Positions 27,717-37,123 of a stretch of 64,000 nt of DNA are shown in pieces; the stretch's first letter is position 1; each line of letters starts with the position of its first letter. The position numbers and the translations under genes were made by a program. The DNA comes from Compostimonas suwonensis (lineage in GTDB: Bacteria; Actinomycetota; Actinomycetes; Actinomycetales; Microbacteriaceae). Under the pieces are notes generated by a model. It made no database searches, was not told where the DNA came from, and worked only from the letters and a program-made list of their open reading frames with translations. Location of the stretch: contig NZ_PGFB01000002.1 in assembly GCF_002797855.1 (NCBI RefSeq), positions 310,001 through 374,000 on the forward strand, given 5' to 3'.

Positions 27717-27991
27717 CGCTCGGCGGGTGCCGGCTCGTCGAGCGCGATAACCGCCACGGAATGCGGCGCGAACGTCGTCTCCCCGCCGCTCGTGCCCAGG
27801 ACCGCCTCGCCGTCGTCCGCGAAACCCGGGAGCAGCACGCCGACCGCCTCGTCGTCGTCCGCGCGAGCCCCGGCCGCGATCGAGCGCGGCAGAGGTCGAG
27901 CCAGTCGGCGCCGAGAGCCGCGAGGTAGCCGACCGTCTGTGCCGCGGCATCCAGGTCGAAGTCCGCTCGGATCTGCAGACGGCACCCTCAT
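27713..27991 (-). pseudogene. treY-treZ deletion scar (malto-oligosyltrehalose synthase 5' end joined to trehalohydrolase 3' end)
   Basis: The ATG at 27991 overlaps the glgX stop as ATGA, as a coupled treY would. Just after it, shifted into another frame, the sequence encodes RLQIRADFDLDAAAQTVGYL and then AALGADWL, the N-terminal signature of malto-oligosyltrehalose synthase (TreY). Near 27890-27903 this breaks off. The remaining 175 bp encode EAVGVLLPGFADDGEAV and TTFAPHSVAVIAL, like the beta-sandwich C-terminus of the trehalohydrolase TreZ. Roughly 3.5-4 kb of a glgX-treY-treZ operon is therefore missing. A 92-codon open frame crosses the scar but would make a chimera. The TreY part is secure by motif; TreZ is likely. 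Confidence 0.75.
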
Positions 27992-30210
27992 CGCACACCT
28001 CCCGGCGCCGCGGCCGCGCCTGTCAAGGAGTTCGACGCGCTCGACCCGCTGAGCACCGCGAGGGATGCCGCGACCGTGTGATCAGGCTCGCCCTCCGGGG
28101 CCTCGTAGGCGCGCAGGACGACGAGCGAGCGGCTGAGCACCGTGTGCTTCGCCCCGGCCGGCCTCGGCACCGAGTCCGCGGCCTCACCCGCCGTGTCGAC
28201 GACGATCTCCCACTCCGGCGAGTACTCGGCGGGAGGCAGCGTGAACTCCACGTCGTCCTCCCCCGCATTGAAGTAGAGCAGGAAGCTCGCGTCGACGACA
28301 CGCTGCCCGCGTGCGTCGCGCTCGCCGATCCCCTGACCGTTGAGGAACACGCCGACGGTGCGCGCGAGCCCCTCATCCCACTGCTCGGGCTGCATCTCGG
28401 TGCCCTCGGCGTTCAGCCAGACCAGGTCGGGCAACGGATCGCCCTCCCCGCGCTTGACGGGGCGCCCGTCGTAGAAGCCGCTGCGACGGAACACCGGGTG
28501 CTCCTTGCGCAGCCTCGACACCGCGGCCGTGAACTCGACGAGGGGCTCGTCGACCTGATCCCAGTGGATCCAGCTGAGCTCGGAGTCCTGCGCGTAGGCG
28601 TTGTTGTTGCCGTTCTGGGTGCGCCCCAGCTCGTCGCCGTGCGCGATCATCGGAACGCCCTGCGAGAGCAGGAGCGTCGCGAGGAAGTTGCGCTGCTGAC
28701 GGGCCCGGCGCGCGAGCACCTCGGGATCGTCGGTCGGCCCCTCCGCGCCCGAGTTCCACGACCGGTTGTGCGACTCCCCGTCGTTGTTGTCCTCCCCGTT
28801 CGCGTCGTTGTGCTTCTCGTCGTACGAGACGAGGTCGCGCAGGGTGAAGCCGTCGTGCGCCGTGACGAAGTTGACGGATGCCACGGGGCGCCGGCCCGAG
28901 CGCTCGTAGAGGTCGGCCGAGCCGGTGAGGCGGGAGGCGAACTCGCCGAGCGTCGAGGGCTCGCCCCGCCAGAAGTCGCGGACCGTGTCGCGGTACTTGC
29001 CGTTCCACTCCGTCCACTGCGGAGGGAAGTTGCCCACCTGGTAGCCGCCCGGTCCGACATCCCAGGGCTCGGCGATGAGCTTCACCTGCGACACCACCGG
29101 GTCTTGCTGCACGAGCTCGAAGAAGGTCGAGAGGCGGTCGACGTCGTAGAACTCCCGTGCGAGCGCCGCTGCGAGGTCGAAGCGGAAGCCGTCGACGTGC
29201 ATCTCGGTCACCCAGTAGCGCAGCGAGTCCATGATGAGCTGGAGGGAGTGCGGATGCCGCACGTTCAGGGTGTTGCCCGTGCCCGTGTAGTCCATGTAGT
29301 AGCGCTTGTCGTCTTCGACGAGGCGGTAGTACGACTCGTTGTCGATGCCCTTGAACGACAGCGTGGGGCCCAGGTGGTTGCCCTCGGCCGTGTGGTTGTA
29401 GACGACGTCGAGGATGACCTCGATGCCGGCGGCGTGCAGATTGCGCACCATGCCCTTGAACTCCTGCACCTGCTGCCCCGTGTCGCCCGTCGACGAGTAG
29501 CGGTTGTGGGGTGCGAAGAAGCCGATCGTGTTGTAGCCCCAGTAGTTGCTGAGACCCTTCTCGAGCAGGATGCTGTCGTTGGCGAACTGGTGCACGGGCA
29601 TGAGCTCGATCGCGGTGACGCCGATCCTCTGCAGGTGGTCAATGGTCGCCGGATGGCCGATTCCCGCGAAGGTGCCGCGCTGGGATGCCGGGATCTCCTC
29701 GTTGAGCTCGGTGAGGCCCTTCACGTGGGCCTCGTAGACCACCGAACGGCCGTACGGGATGCGCGGCAGCCGGTCGCCGAGCCAGTCGAAGAACGGGTTC
29801 ACCACGATGCTCTTCATCGTGTGACCGGCCGAGTCGAGGTCGTTGCGGGAGTCGGGGTCGCCGAAGTCGTAGGAGAAGAGCGACTGGTCCCAGTCGAACT
29901 CGCCGCACGTCGCCTTCGCGTAGGGGTCGAGAAGCAGCTTGTTCGGGTTGCACCGCTGCCCGCTCGACGGGTCGTACGGGCCGTGCACCCGGTAGCCGTA
30001 GCGCTGCCCGGGCTGCACCGTGGGCAGGTAGCAGTGCCAGACGTAGGCGTCCGACTCCACGACCTCGATGCGGGTCTCCTCGCCGGACTCGTCGAAGAGG
30101 CACAGCTCGACCCGCTCCGCCGCCTGGCTGTAGAGCGCGAAGTTGGTGCCGCTGCCGTCGTAGCTCGCCCCGAGAGGATAGGGCGTTCCGGGCCAGGTGT
30201 TCATGGGCAT
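27988..30210 (-). CDS. glgX: Glycogen debranching enzyme GlgX (TreX-type)
   Basis: A 740-residue GH13 debranching enzyme with an N-terminal CBM48 domain (PLGASYDGSGTNFALYSQAAERVELCLFD). Catalytic regions: DVVYNHTAEGN (I), GFRFDLAAAL with the nucleophile Asp (II), IAEPWDVG with the acid/base Glu (III), and TAHDGFTL (IV). Cleaves alpha-1,6 branches of glycogen. Usual length. Start ATG 30210, with ATG 30204 as alternative. Its stop overlaps the start of the broken treY, showing it was the first gene of a trehalose-from-glycogen operon; it now probably serves glycogen breakdown only. Confidence 0.95.
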   Translation of the reverse strand: MPMNTWPGTPYPLGASYDGSGTNFALYSQAAERVELCLFDESGEETRIEVVESDAYVWHCYLPTVQPGQRYGYRVHGPYDPSSGQRCNPNKLLLDPYAKATCGEFDWDQSLFSYDFGDPDSRNDLDSAGHTMKSIVVNPFFDWLGDRLPRIPYGRSVVYEAHVKGLTELNEEIPASQRGTFAGIGHPATIDHLQRIGVTAIELMPVHQFANDSILLEKGLSNYWGYNTIGFFAPHNRYSSTGDTGQQVQEFKGMVRNLHAAGIEVILDVVYNHTAEGNHLGPTLSFKGIDNESYYRLVEDDKRYYMDYTGTGNTLNVRHPHSLQLIMDSLRYWVTEMHVDGFRFDLAAALAREFYDVDRLSTFFELVQQDPVVSQVKLIAEPWDVGPGGYQVGNFPPQWTEWNGKYRDTVRDFWRGEPSTLGEFASRLTGSADLYERSGRRPVASVNFVTAHDGFTLRDLVSYDEKHNDANGEDNNDGESHNRSWNSGAEGPTDDPEVLARRARQQRNFLATLLLSQGVPMIAHGDELGRTQNGNNNAYAQDSELSWIHWDQVDEPLVEFTAAVSRLRKEHPVFRRSGFYDGRPVKRGEGDPLPDLVWLNAEGTEMQPEQWDEGLARTVGVFLNGQGIGERDARGQRVVDASFLLYFNAGEDDVEFTLPPAEYSPEWEIVVDTAGEAADSVPRPAGAKHTVLSRSLVVLRAYEAPEGEPDHTVAASLAVLSGSSASNSLTGAAAAPGGVR

Positions 30211-30295
30211 CCCCCTGTTCGACCGGCTGTTCGACCGGAGTCCCGGTCTGACCGACGACTGGTACGCTATCCGCTCGCCGACCGCCCTGCATCCC

Positions 30296-30508
30296 CTAGC
30301 CCTCGGGCGCGTTTGCCGCTATACGCTCCGGGCACGGCCCGGCGCCACGGATGATGGCCGCCGATCGAGCACGCGAGCGGGGCGGGCAGATCGTGCAGCA
30401 GCCCGGAGCCAGCCAGAGGGCGAGCCCTGCGAGCATCTCGAGGAGGCCGTCGACGCCCGTGAGCGCGAGCCCCAGACGGTGGAGGAGCCCGAGGAGAGCG
30501 GTGCGCTT
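30296..30508 (-). pseudogene. Possible DUF2127 gene fragment
   Basis: About 70 codons read RTALLGLLHRLGLALTGVDG then LLEMLAGLALWLAPG before running into CCTICPPRSRARS without the rest of a membrane protein. The first 35 residues match the amphipathic start of small DUF2127 membrane proteins (a GxDGLLExxxGL pattern). No ATG or GTG start with a ribosome site is seen and the second half is lost or shifted. It lies in the 360-bp gap between glgX and the DUF3054 gene, which otherwise holds only the glgX promoter. Recognition rests on a short motif. Confidence 0.35.
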
Positions 30509-30570
30509 CGGGGGCTGCGCCCGCGGCGTCCTGTGTCTCGGCGGCGCCCCTCGGCCCGCTGCGGGTTCCG

Positions 30571-30948
30571 TCAGGCCGGCCGTCGTCGCAGCGCCGTCGC
30601 CAGCCTCGCGACGGCACGCCAGCCGAGCAGGAAGACGCCGAGCACGAGAACCGTCACGATCACGAAGCTCAGCTGGACCCCCTGACCGGATGCCACCCGC
30701 AGGAGCATACCGACGACCACGGTCGCGACCCAGACGACGATGCCCGTCCAGACCGTGCGCGCGGGGCTCCGCCAGGCACGGGCGAGCAGCCAGCCGACGG
30801 CCGCCCCGGCGAGGAACGGCCACCACGTCTGCAGGAGTCCGGGCAGGCTGAAGCCCTCCTCGTGGCTGCCCCGGCCGATGATCACGAAGACCAGCACGAG
30901 GGCCGCGTCGAGCACCGCAGCGGTCACGATCGAACGGGTGGAAGGCAC
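30571..30948 (-). CDS. DUF3054 family membrane protein
   Basis: A 125-residue protein with four helices: IVTAAVLDAALVLVFVIIGR, LQTWWPFLAGAAVGWLLAR, TVWTGIVVWVATVVVGMLLR and LSFVIVTVLVLGVFLLGWR. The pattern GRGSHEEG after helix 1 and the overall size match actinobacterial DUF3054. Function is unknown. Start MPSTRSIVTAAV at 30948. Confidence 0.8.
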   Translation of the reverse strand: MPSTRSIVTAAVLDAALVLVFVIIGRGSHEEGFSLPGLLQTWWPFLAGAAVGWLLARAWRSPARTVWTGIVVWVATVVVGMLLRVASGQGVQLSFVIVTVLVLGVFLLGWRAVARLATALRRRPA

Positions 30949-31067
30949 CTGTCGATTCTACGGCCGCGGCCGTTGGTCGGGCCTTCACCTGGGTGACACT
31001 GCGATGTCGTGTACGACTGCTAAGTTATGCCGAATTGTCCCCGGCCCCCGAAACGGACAGGTACCGA

Positions 31068-32999
31068 ATGGTCACTATTGAGACGACTGATTCCACGATC
31101 ACAACCCGATCCGTGGCATCGACTGGGCTCTCCCCCGCGCGCGACTCCACACGCAGGAGAAGCGCCCGCGCGCTCCTCGCGAGAACCCGGGAGCTCTCGG
31201 ATCACGAGCTGTCGACAGCAGCCCAGTGGGCCGACTCCCGCCGGGTGCGCGATGTGCTCGCCGCACGCGCGAGCGCCGGGCGGTACGACTTCCTCGAGCT
31301 CGTGAGCCTGGCCCACGAGGCGTCGCTCTCCGGCTCCTCCCCGCGCCTGACACCGAGCGCCGCCGAGTCGCGCGCCCTCGTCGAGCTCGCCCGGCTCGTC
31401 ATCCAGCAGGCCTGGAACGACTCCGAGTTCGCCGACGCCGCCGCCCTCTACGAGTTGAGCACCCCCACCGGCCGCACCCTGCCCGACGCCGAGCAGCACC
31501 ACTACGCGACCGCCCTGCTCGCCTCCGCGCAGCACGCCAAGGCGGTACGCGTCGCCCGCTCCTGGCCGAGCCGCGACCACGACCGCCGTCAGTTCGTGGT
31601 CGACGCCCTCAACCCCCACCACTCCTCAGAGGAGACGCCCTCGCGCGACCTCTGGCTGCACGCCTTCAACGACGCCTTCGCGAGCGTGGGCCTCGAGCCG
31701 CCGCGCCACGACGCGAGCGCCCTCGTCGAGCACGAGTTCGACAGGCTCGTCGCGCCCCCGGTCGGCTTCGTCGACGGCCCGCTCGTCTCCGTGATCATGA
31801 GCTGCTACCGCCCCGGCCCCGAGATCCGCACCGCGGTCGCCTCCATCCTCGCCCAGAGCTGGCGCAACCTCGAACTGCTCGTCGTCGACGACGGCTCGCC
31901 CGCCGAGTTCGCCTCGCTGCTCGACGAGCTGGAGGCCCTCGACGGCCGGGTGCGCGTCATCCGCCGCGAGACGAACCGCGGCACCTACGTCTGCCGCAAC
32001 GCCGGGCTCGACCTCGCCCGCGGCGAGTTCGTGACCATGCACGACTCCGACGACTGGGCGCACCCCCGCCGCCTGGAGACGCAGGCGGGCCATCTGCTCG
32101 CGACCCCCGATGCGCCGAGCAACTCGACCTTCGCGCTCCGGGTCACCGACACCCTCTCGCTCTTCCAGCCCCGCGGTCGCGACATCAAGCTCTGCGAGCC
32201 CTCGCTCATGTTCCGGCGCGAGCGCGTCATGCGCCGCATCGGCTATTTCGACGCCGTCATGAAGGGCGCGGACAGCGAGTTCCGCCGCCGCATCTCCTCC
32301 GCCTTCGACCGCGAGTCCGACCTCGTGCGCCCCGACGCGCCGCTCACCCTGCAGCGCTACCGCCGTTCCTCGCTCACGGGCGAGGAGATCCGCCCGCGCT
32401 GGATGCACGACTCGCGCATCGCCTACGCGAGCGCGTACCGGCTGTGGCACGCGACGATCGCCCAGCAGGACGCCTCGCCCTATCTCGACCGCGACCAGCA
32501 GCCGCGCCCCTTCCCGGCTCCCCGCGAGATGATCCGCGGATCGGAGGCGGCTCCGGCGCGCTTCGACACGATCGTCGCGCTCGACTTCGTGGAGCGCGAG
32601 CGCGACCGCCGCGACTTCACGGAGGTGGAACGCCGCATCCGTGAGCTCGCGGCATCCGGCCAGCGTGTGGGCCTCGCCCACCTGTGGAGCGTCGGGCCCA
32701 AGCCGCTCGCCCCCGTGCACTTCGCGCCGCGACTGCAGGCGCTCGTGGCCGAGGGGCTCGCGACGCAGGTGCTGCTCGGCACCGAGGCCGAGGCCGACCG
32801 GCTGCTGCTGCCCGACGCCTCGGTGCTGCAGCACGCCGACCCGACGCCCCTGCCGTGGCGCGTCGGCACAGTCGTGGCCGAGGCCTGGATGCCGCGACCC
32901 CTCCGGCACCGCCGGCGCGCCCCGCTCGACCAGCGGGTCTGCGCCGATGCCGCGCACGCGCTGTTCGGCGTCGAGCTGGAGTGGCCGCGACGCCGCTGA
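31068..32999 (+). CDS. Large glycosyltransferase family 2 protein
   Basis: A 643-residue protein. Residues 1-240 form a helical region without a clear family (repeated Ala/Leu/Glu helices, possibly TPR-like). The GT-A domain starts PLVSVIMSCYRPGPEIRTAV near 245, with LELLVVDDGS and the metal-binding Asp motif FVTMHDSDDW near 325. The last 200 residues include a second, unassigned region (ELAASGQRVGLAHLWSVG). No membrane helix, so it is cytosolic. It probably adds sugar to a cell-surface polymer; substrate unknown. ATG 31068 is preferred over the ATG at 30993 because the extra residues look non-coding. Confidence 0.8.
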   Translation: MVTIETTDSTITTRSVASTGLSPARDSTRRRSARALLARTRELSDHELSTAAQWADSRRVRDVLAARASAGRYDFLELVSLAHEASLSGSSPRLTPSAAESRALVELARLVIQQAWNDSEFADAAALYELSTPTGRTLPDAEQHHYATALLASAQHAKAVRVARSWPSRDHDRRQFVVDALNPHHSSEETPSRDLWLHAFNDAFASVGLEPPRHDASALVEHEFDRLVAPPVGFVDGPLVSVIMSCYRPGPEIRTAVASILAQSWRNLELLVVDDGSPAEFASLLDELEALDGRVRVIRRETNRGTYVCRNAGLDLARGEFVTMHDSDDWAHPRRLETQAGHLLATPDAPSNSTFALRVTDTLSLFQPRGRDIKLCEPSLMFRRERVMRRIGYFDAVMKGADSEFRRRISSAFDRESDLVRPDAPLTLQRYRRSSLTGEEIRPRWMHDSRIAYASAYRLWHATIAQQDASPYLDRDQQPRPFPAPREMIRGSEAAPARFDTIVALDFVERERDRRDFTEVERRIRELAASGQRVGLAHLWSVGPKPLAPVHFAPRLQALVAEGLATQVLLGTEAEADRLLLPDASVLQHADPTPLPWRVGTVVAEAWMPRPLRHRRRAPLDQRVCADAAHALFGVELEWPRRR

Positions 33000-33038
33000 C
33001 CGCCGCGCCCATGCACTCCGACGCACGCGTTGTGTCGC

Positions 33039-33116
33039 GGCGCACGTTCTTCGTCGGGGCGCACCGTCGAGGGTGCGCCGCGACGAAGAACGTGCGCCCC
33101 GACGAACAGGGTGCGC
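33039..33116. terminator. Strong hairpin between convergent genes, with an extra repeat unit
   Basis: Arms 33039-33065 and 33072-33098 (27 bp, one mismatch, 6-nt loop) lie between the glycosyltransferase and the LLM oxidoreductase gene. GTGCGCCCCGACGAA in the right arm region is followed by a second partial copy GTGCGCCCCGACG to about 33123. Most likely a bidirectional terminator; the extra copy is unexplained. Confidence 0.7.
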
Positions 33117-33128
33117 CCCGACGCCCGG

Positions 33129-34169
33129 TCAGCTCGCGGCGAGCAGCTCACGCACGCGCGGGGCGACCTCGGTGCCGTAGAGCTCGATGCTGCTCATGAG
33201 CTTCGCGTGCGGCATGGTGCCGTTGCTGTACTTGAGGTCGAAGCGCGAGATGCCGAGGATCCGGGCGTTGGTCGCGATCTTCCGGGCGACGGTCTCCGGC
33301 GAGCCCGCGTACAACGAGCCCTCGGGGCCGGCCGAGGCCTCGAACTGGGCGCGGGTCGTGGGAGGCCAGCCGCGCTCGCGGCCGATCCGGTCGAGCATCG
33401 CCGAGTAGTGCGGCCAGAGCTCCTCGAGCGCCTGCTCGTCGGTCTCGGCGACGTAGCCCGGCGAGTGCACGCCCACCGGCTGGGTCTCCTGGTTCAGCTG
33501 GGCGAGCGCGCGATGGTACAGGTCGACGAGGGGCGCGAAACGGGCGGGCTCTCCGCCGATGATCGCGAGCATCAGGGGCAGGCCGTAACGCGCCGCGCGG
33601 ATGACCGACTCGGGGCTTCCGCCGACGCCCACCCAGGCGCGCAGCAGCCCGTGCTCGACCGGCGGATAGACCGACTGATCGGCGAGGCCTGCCCGTGTGC
33701 GCCCGCTCCAGGTCACCGGCTCCTGCTCGCGCACGGCCGCGAAGAGGTCGAGCTTCTCGTCGAAGAGCTCCTCGTACTGGCTGAGATCGTAGCCGAAGAG
33801 GGGGAACGACTCGGTGAACGAGCCCCGGCCGAGGATCACCTCGGCGCGCCCGTTCGAGAGCCCGTCGAGTGTCGAGAAGCGCTGGAAGACCCGCACCGGG
33901 TCGTCGGAGCTCAGCACCGTCACGGCCGAGCCGAGGTGGATGCGCTCCGTGCGCGCGGCGATCGCGGCGAGCACGACCTCCGGGGCCGACACGGCGAAGT
34001 CGCGCCGGTGGTGCTCTCCGACGCCGAGGAAGTCGAGGCCCACCCGCTCGGCGAGCTCGCCCTGCGCCACGAGGTTGCGCAGAACCTGGGCGTGCGGCAG
34101 CGCGGCACCGTCGGCGTCGACGGTGACGTCGCCGAAGGTGTCGAGTCCCAACTCGAGTTGCTGCGGCAT
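33129..34169 (-). CDS. LLM class flavin-dependent oxidoreductase
   Basis: A 346-residue bacterial-luciferase-like monooxygenase (FMN type). The N-terminus LELGLDTFGDVT, FLGVGEHHRRDFAVSAPEVVL near residue 50, GRAEVILGRGSFTESFPLFG near 105, and GSPETVARKI near the C-terminus are characteristic. The start MPQQLELG at 34169 has AGAGGTTCAGG just ahead; a longer frame up to 34238 is not supported. Such enzymes oxidise aldehydes, alkanesulfonates or other small molecules; substrate unknown. Confidence 0.88.
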   Translation of the reverse strand: MPQQLELGLDTFGDVTVDADGAALPHAQVLRNLVAQGELAERVGLDFLGVGEHHRRDFAVSAPEVVLAAIAARTERIHLGSAVTVLSSDDPVRVFQRFSTLDGLSNGRAEVILGRGSFTESFPLFGYDLSQYEELFDEKLDLFAAVREQEPVTWSGRTRAGLADQSVYPPVEHGLLRAWVGVGGSPESVIRAARYGLPLMLAIIGGEPARFAPLVDLYHRALAQLNQETQPVGVHSPGYVAETDEQALEELWPHYSAMLDRIGRERGWPPTTRAQFEASAGPEGSLYAGSPETVARKIATNARILGISRFDLKYSNGTMPHAKLMSSIELYGTEVAPRVRELLAAS

Positions 34170-34238
34170 CCTGAACCTCTTTTTTCTCTGCGTCCTGTTC
34201 GCGAGTCCCGCCCGTCGCGGCTCACGTTGACATATCAA

Positions 34239-34766
34239 CTACATCGGCGATCGCACTATTCCGCGCGCCGGCCGCGGCGGCTTCGGGAAGGCCGAGCGCA
34301 TGTGCTCCGACTCGAGATAGTCGGAGACCCCGATGAGGATGAGGCTGAAGACGATCTGCTCGGTCACCATCCACATCGGGTAGAGCCCCGGGACCGCCGC
34401 CAGCACGAGGGTGATGACGGGGAAGATCTTGCTGAACAGCCGAAGACGCGAGTAGGCCCAGTAGTGACCGAGCCGCGCGCGCCAGGCGAAGTAGAAGAGC
34501 GTCGCCGTCATGCCGAGCACGACGAGGGTGCGCATCCAGACCGGCCAGCCGATGTCGTCGCCGTTCGTCGTCAGCACGATCGCGACGACGACCGCGGCGA
34601 GGCCTATCGCGAACTCGGCGACGAGCAGCCAGGTGATGGCCGTGAACGCACGCCGGGTGCGCGGATGGTCGCGCATCTCGCCGGAGATCACGATGCCCGC
34701 CTGACGCCCGCCCGCCACGCGGTCGAGCTTCAGCAGCAGCGGCTCTGCCCGGCCGAGAACATCCAT
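34239..34766 (-). CDS. Integral membrane protein of unknown function
   Basis: A 175-residue protein with about four helices ([59 protein letters not shown], and [14 protein letters not shown]). A cytoplasmic N-terminus of 40 residues precedes the first helix. The pattern is shared with small actinobacterial membrane proteins of unknown role. It is 69 bp upstream of the LLM gene in the same direction and 113 bp from the divergent thyA. Confidence 0.75.
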   Translation of the reverse strand: MDVLGRAEPLLLKLDRVAGGRQAGIVISGEMRDHPRTRRAFTAITWLLVAEFAIGLAAVVVAIVLTTNGDDIGWPVWMRTLVVLGMTATLFYFAWRARLGHYWAYSRLRLFSKIFPVITLVLAAVPGLYPMWMVTEQIVFSLILIGVSDYLESEHMRSAFPKPPRPARGIVRSPM

Positions 34767-34879
34767 ACCCCCATGCTCTCAGTCCCACCCGGCCCTCACA
34801 AACGCTCCCGAGCACGCGCAGTGCGCAAACGCCGTCACGGATGTCGCGTGCCGCCCCTTTCGCGTCTACGCTCGCAGTG

Positions 34880-35689
34880 ATGGCTACTTCACTTCCCACA
34901 CCCTACGAAGACCTGCTGCGTCACACCCTGCAGACCGGCGCGGCGAAGTCCGACAGAACAGGAACGGGCACCACGAGCGTCTTCGGCGCGCAGCTGCGTT
35001 TCGACCTGAGCCAGGGCTTCCCGCTCATCACCACCAAACGCGTGCACTTCAAGTCGATCGCCTACGAGCTGCTCTGGTTTCTGCGCGGCGACAGCAACGT
35101 CGGCTGGCTGCGCGATCACGGCGTGACCATCTGGGACGAGTGGGCCGACGAGCAGGGTGAGCTCGGCCCCGTCTACGGCGTGCAGTGGCGCTCCTGGCCG
35201 ACGCCATCGGGCGGCCACATCGATCAGATCGCCCAGGTCATCGAGACGCTCAAGACCAATCCCGACTCGCGTCGCATCATCGTCTCGGCCTGGAACGTGG
35301 CCGAGATCCCCGAGATGGCCCTGGCCCCCTGCCACGCCCTCTTCCAGTTCTACGTCGCCGACGGCAAGCTCTCCTGCCAGCTCTACCAGCGCAGTGCCGA
35401 CCTCTTCCTCGGCGTGCCCTTCAACATCGCGAGCTACGCGCTGCTCACCCATCTGGTGGCCGCGCAGACCGGGCTCGAGGTCGGCGACTTCGTCTGGACC
35501 GGCGGCGACTGCCACGTCTACGACAACCACCGCGAGCAGGTCGCCGAGCAGCTGACCCGCGAGCCGTACCCGTCGCCCACCCTCCGCATCCTCACCGAGC
35601 GGGCGAGCATCTTCGACTACGAGTACGAAGACTTCGAGATCGTCGACTACGTGCACCACCCCGCCATCAAGGCGCCCGTCGCCGTATGA
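34880..35689 (+). CDS. thyA: Thymidylate synthase ThyA
   Basis: A 269-residue classical thymidylate synthase: dUMP plus methylene-THF to dTMP plus DHF. Folate- and dUMP-site motifs are [13 protein letters not shown], the catalytic Cys in [31 protein letters not shown], and [12 protein letters not shown] 34880 is 7 nt behind TACGCT with no ribosome site, so it is probably leaderless. Its stop overlaps the folA start (ATGA), coupling the enzyme with the one that recycles its DHF product. Confidence 0.97.
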   Translation: MATSLPTPYEDLLRHTLQTGAAKSDRTGTGTTSVFGAQLRFDLSQGFPLITTKRVHFKSIAYELLWFLRGDSNVGWLRDHGVTIWDEWADEQGELGPVYGVQWRSWPTPSGGHIDQIAQVIETLKTNPDSRRIIVSAWNVAEIPEMALAPCHALFQFYVADGKLSCQLYQRSADLFLGVPFNIASYALLTHLVAAQTGLEVGDFVWTGGDCHVYDNHREQVAEQLTREPYPSPTLRILTERASIFDYEYEDFEIVDYVHHPAIKAPVAV

Positions 35690-36168
35690 GCCCGTCCCTC
35701 ATCTGGGCTCAGGCGCACGGCGGCGTCATCGGCGACGCCGGCACCATCCCCTGGCACGTGCCCGAGGATCTCGCGCACTTCACAGAGCTCACCCGGGGCG
35801 GCACGGTCGTCATGGGCCGGCGCACCTGGGACTCGCTTCCCGAACGGTTCCGCCCGCTGCCCGGCCGGCACAACATCGTCGTGACCCGCAACCCGCAGTG
35901 GTCGGCGGATGGCGCGACAGCGGCCCCCTCCCTCGACGCCGCCCTCGCCGCCGCCGGCGCCGACACCGTCTGGGTGATGGGCGGCGGCGAGATCTACCGC
36001 CAGGCGATGCCGCTCGCCTCCCGCCTCGAGGTCACCGAGGTCGACCTGGATGCCGCGGGCGACACGGTCGCGCCCGCGCTCGACGACAGCTGGGCCCTCG
36101 ACACCGAGGGCCCGTGGCAGCTCTCCCGCACGGGCATCCGCTACCGCTTCCTCCGCTACACGCGCTGA
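35686..36168 (+). CDS. folA: Dihydrofolate reductase
   Basis: A 160-residue [32 protein letters not shown] holds the substrate loop and the catalytic acid (Asp after PE), [20 protein letters not shown] the NADPH and folate contacts, and [13 protein letters not shown] the second cofactor loop. Directly coupled to thyA by a 4-nt overlap. Normal length. Confidence 0.97.
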   Translation: MSPSLIWAQAHGGVIGDAGTIPWHVPEDLAHFTELTRGGTVVMGRRTWDSLPERFRPLPGRHNIVVTRNPQWSADGATAAPSLDAALAAAGADTVWVMGGGEIYRQAMPLASRLEVTEVDLDAAGDTVAPALDDSWALDTEGPWQLSRTGIRYRFLRYTR

Positions 36169-36211
36169 GCCCTCGCGGCGCGGCGCCGTGCTCCCCGCCG
36201 GCCGACCGGCC

Positions 36212-37123
36212 TCAGCGGGCGAGCAGAACCGGCGCCAGAGCGCGCAGCTGCCCGAGCTGCGACTCGAGATCGGCGGCAAGGGGCTGCACGGCGACGTGGT
36301 CGGCGCCGGCGCGGAGATGGGCGTCGACACGCTCGCGGATGGCCGCGGCATCCCCCCACACGACGATGTCGTCGACGAGCCGGTCGCTGCCTCCGCCGGC
36401 GAGGTCCTCCTCCGTGTAGCCCAGCTCCCGCAGGTTGTTGGCGTAGTTCGGCATGGCGAGGTAGCGCGTCGTCGTCTCCCGGGCGACGGCGCGGGCGCGC
36501 GCCGCGTCGGTCTCGAGCACGACCATGAGCTCGGGGGCCAGCAGACGATCCGGTCCGAGGATCGCTCGGGCCCGCTCGGTGTGCTCGACGGGAACGAAAT
36601 ACGGATGGGCGCCCGCCGTGCGGTCGCGCGCGAGCTCGAGCATACGCGGCCGCAGCGCGGCGAGCACCCGGGGCACCGCGAACCCGGGCGCCGGTGGCGT
36701 GTACGACACGGAGTCCATCGCATCCAAGTACTCGCGCATCGTGCGAACCGGCGCCGCGTAGTCGTGGCCGCGCGAGGCGACCATGGGGGCGTGACTGACA
36801 CCGAGACCGAGCACGAACCGGCCGCCATACGCTTCGCCGAGAGCATTCGCCCCCAGCTCCGCGGCGAGCGGGTCGCGCGCGTAGATGTTCGCGATGCCGG
36901 TCGCCACCGTGAGAGAGGAGGTCGCCTGCAGCAGGATCGAGGCGTTCACGAACGCCTCCTTGTTGTCCGCCGCCTCGCCGAACCAGAGGGTGCGGAAGCC
37001 GAGGGACTCGATCTCGGCGGCGGCGGCGCGCTCTGCCGTGGCGGACGCCCCGCCGATCTTCGACGACCAGACCCCGACCGACCCGAGCTGTTCCCGCAGG
37101 GCGGTGATGGTGATTTCGCTCAT
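36212..37123 (-). CDS. LLM class oxidoreductase, probably F420-dependent
   Basis: A 303-residue luciferase-like enzyme. SVGVWSSKIGGASA at the N-terminus, ESLGFRTLWFGEAADN, ATGIANIYARDP near residue 77 and RFVLGLGVSHAPMV near 105 fit the TIGR03620-like group of F420-dependent oxidoreductases of actinobacteria. Start MSEITITALREQ at 37123; longer forms reach into a non-coding stretch. Cofactor choice is inferred from the family. It converges with folA (43-bp gap). Confidence 0.85.
   Translation of the reverse strand: MSEITITALREQLGSVGVWSSKIGGASATAERAAAAEIESLGFRTLWFGEAADNKEAFVNASILLQATSSLTVATGIANIYARDPLAAELGANALGEAYGGRFVLGLGVSHAPMVASRGHDYAAPVRTMREYLDAMDSVSYTPPAPGFAVPRVLAALRPRMLELARDRTAGAHPYFVPVEHTERARAILGPDRLLAPELMVVLETDAARARAVARETTTRYLAMPNYANNLRELGYTEEDLAGGGSDRLVDDIVVWGDAAAIRERVDAHLRAGADHVAVQPLAADLESQLGQLRALAPVLLAR

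Noticed and set aside
27018-27998. Long minus-strand frame across the tetR gene and treYZ scar
   Set aside because: Its residues have shadow composition; the real signals there are the plus-strand TetR and the two out-of-frame Tre fragments.
30509-30988. Extension of the DUF2127-like fragment to a 230-residue protein
   Set aside because: The upstream part is antisense-frame reading through the DUF3054 gene and has no start signal or family features.
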